Source of the DNA: Apoderus coryli
Taxonomy: Eukaryota; Arthropoda; Insecta; Coleoptera; Attelabidae
NCBI GenBank assembly: GCA_911728435.2
Contig: OU452213.1
Location: 1,591,834 to 1,655,833, forward strand
DNA length: 64,000 bases
Reading direction: 5' to 3'
The notes beneath the pieces were generated by a model. The model was not told the DNA's origin, ran no database searches, and saw only the letters and a program-made list of their open reading frames with translations. Made by a program: the position numbers and the translations under genes. Every line of letters begins with the position of its first letter. Position 1 is the stretch's first letter. This document shows positions 63,263-64,000 of this stretch, in pieces.

Positions 63263-64000
63263 AGGGATGAATAGCAAATTCATCGATTTGTGACAGGGTG
63301 CATCGTCAGATTGGAGTTCACATCAAATGACAAAAACAAAGATGGTTCCACCGGGTAGGTATAGATGCAGCAGAGTCTTAAATTTACAATCCAATTATTT
63401 CGTTTCTAAAATCTCTATAAACCTATATGAGCAATTCAAAACGACACAGCAGTTATCTACATAATACCTCAATATATAACAAAAGCAGTACCCATATAGC
63501 AAGTAAATAAGTACTATTGTATAGGTACAATAGGTGTGAATAAAGTTTAAGTTGTAGAGATTTTAATGAACGAAATGAACCAATAAGAGTAAGTTATTTC
63601 TTATCATTACTTATGTATATTATGGTCTATACAAACGAAATGAGAATTACAACAGTAAAGGAGAAAAATAAACAAACAATTGAAAATGGGTACGAACCAA
63701 TAATACACACTGTAGTACCTACCTACCTACCTTTAGGTATTGAGTTTTGTTTTTGTTTTTGGTTGATTTTATAAATGGAAACGGTGAAATGAGTGGGTTT
63801 ACTTGGGTGAATTATTGGCAAATTGAAATGTACCTATCTACACAGTGTACCAATGCAATTATACGATTATGGTAGAGAATGTGATGATGATGGCGTTGCT
63901 AGAATTTTTTCCATATGATTTTTATTTAGTACCAATCTTCAAACGATATGTGTATAAATTTGACAGCAATCTGACTATTGATTCGTGATTTATAGCATTT
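63263..64000. other. AT-rich spacer to window end
   Basis: A short CCTA run near 63718-63733. 63900-64000 reads in reverse like 17920-18010 of ems intron 1 (aaatttgacagcaatctgac versus gtcagattgctgtcaaattt), so a dispersed repeat begins here. No gene. Confidence 0.5.

Overview
This window is nuclear DNA from an insect, most likely a beetle with a large, repeat-rich genome. The reasons are spliced exons with GT-AG borders, long AT-rich introns, Jockey/CR1- and RTE-like LINEs, mariner elements, a Crypton, and dozens of short elements ending in CACCCTGTA. The order is an inference; nothing here fixes the species.

Only one host gene is recognised: an empty spiracles (ems/E5/Emx class) homeobox gene on the + strand. 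It has four coding exons at 16961-17316, 19080-19306, 31959-32131 and 44875-45090. The phases agree at every junction and give a 323-residue protein with an eh1 repressor motif, a YPWL motif, a 60-residue homeodomain (residues 209-268) and an acidic tail. The homeodomain is split between its residues 44 and 45. Introns 2 and 3 are each about 12.7 kb and filled with transposons and satellites.

Left flank (1-16.9 kb): a broken mariner-type transposase (1-1055), a decayed LINE (2.2-3.36 kb), a Crypton tyrosine recombinase pseudogene (4.9-6.0 kb, minus), an internally deleted copia element with two LTRs (6455-8484), a 960-bp foldback element (10514-11475), a 5'-truncated RTE LINE with target duplications (11.56-12.98 kb, minus), and an AACGT-dense repeat holding a LINE scrap (15.1-16.05 kb).

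ems introns (17.3-44.9 kb): a second mariner copy with both terminal inverted repeats (20191-21610), several mariner remnants, four LINE fragments, a 500-bp-class tandem block (28.5-29.7 kb), a perfect 27-bp hairpin just upstream of the homeobox exon, a 2-kb foldback element (32.3-34.3 kb), and satellites of about 158 bp (34.9-36.1 kb) and 165 bp (42.1-42.8 kb).

Right flank (45.1-64 kb): a 363-bp MITE, a foldback carrying a 340-bp tandem array (45.9-48.3 kb), an 80-bp satellite ending in a long palindrome (49.7-51.2 kb), a 170-bp satellite (51.9-53.4 kb), three more LINE fragments, and an inverted partial copy of the Crypton 3' end (60.7-60.9 kb).

The least explained signal is a set of three motifs resembling the hammerhead ribozyme core (11.53, 18.9 and 34.2 kb). 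Two of them can also draw a stem I and a two-base-pair stem III. All assignments are by eye; repeat boundaries are approximate unless terminal repeats or splice sites define them.
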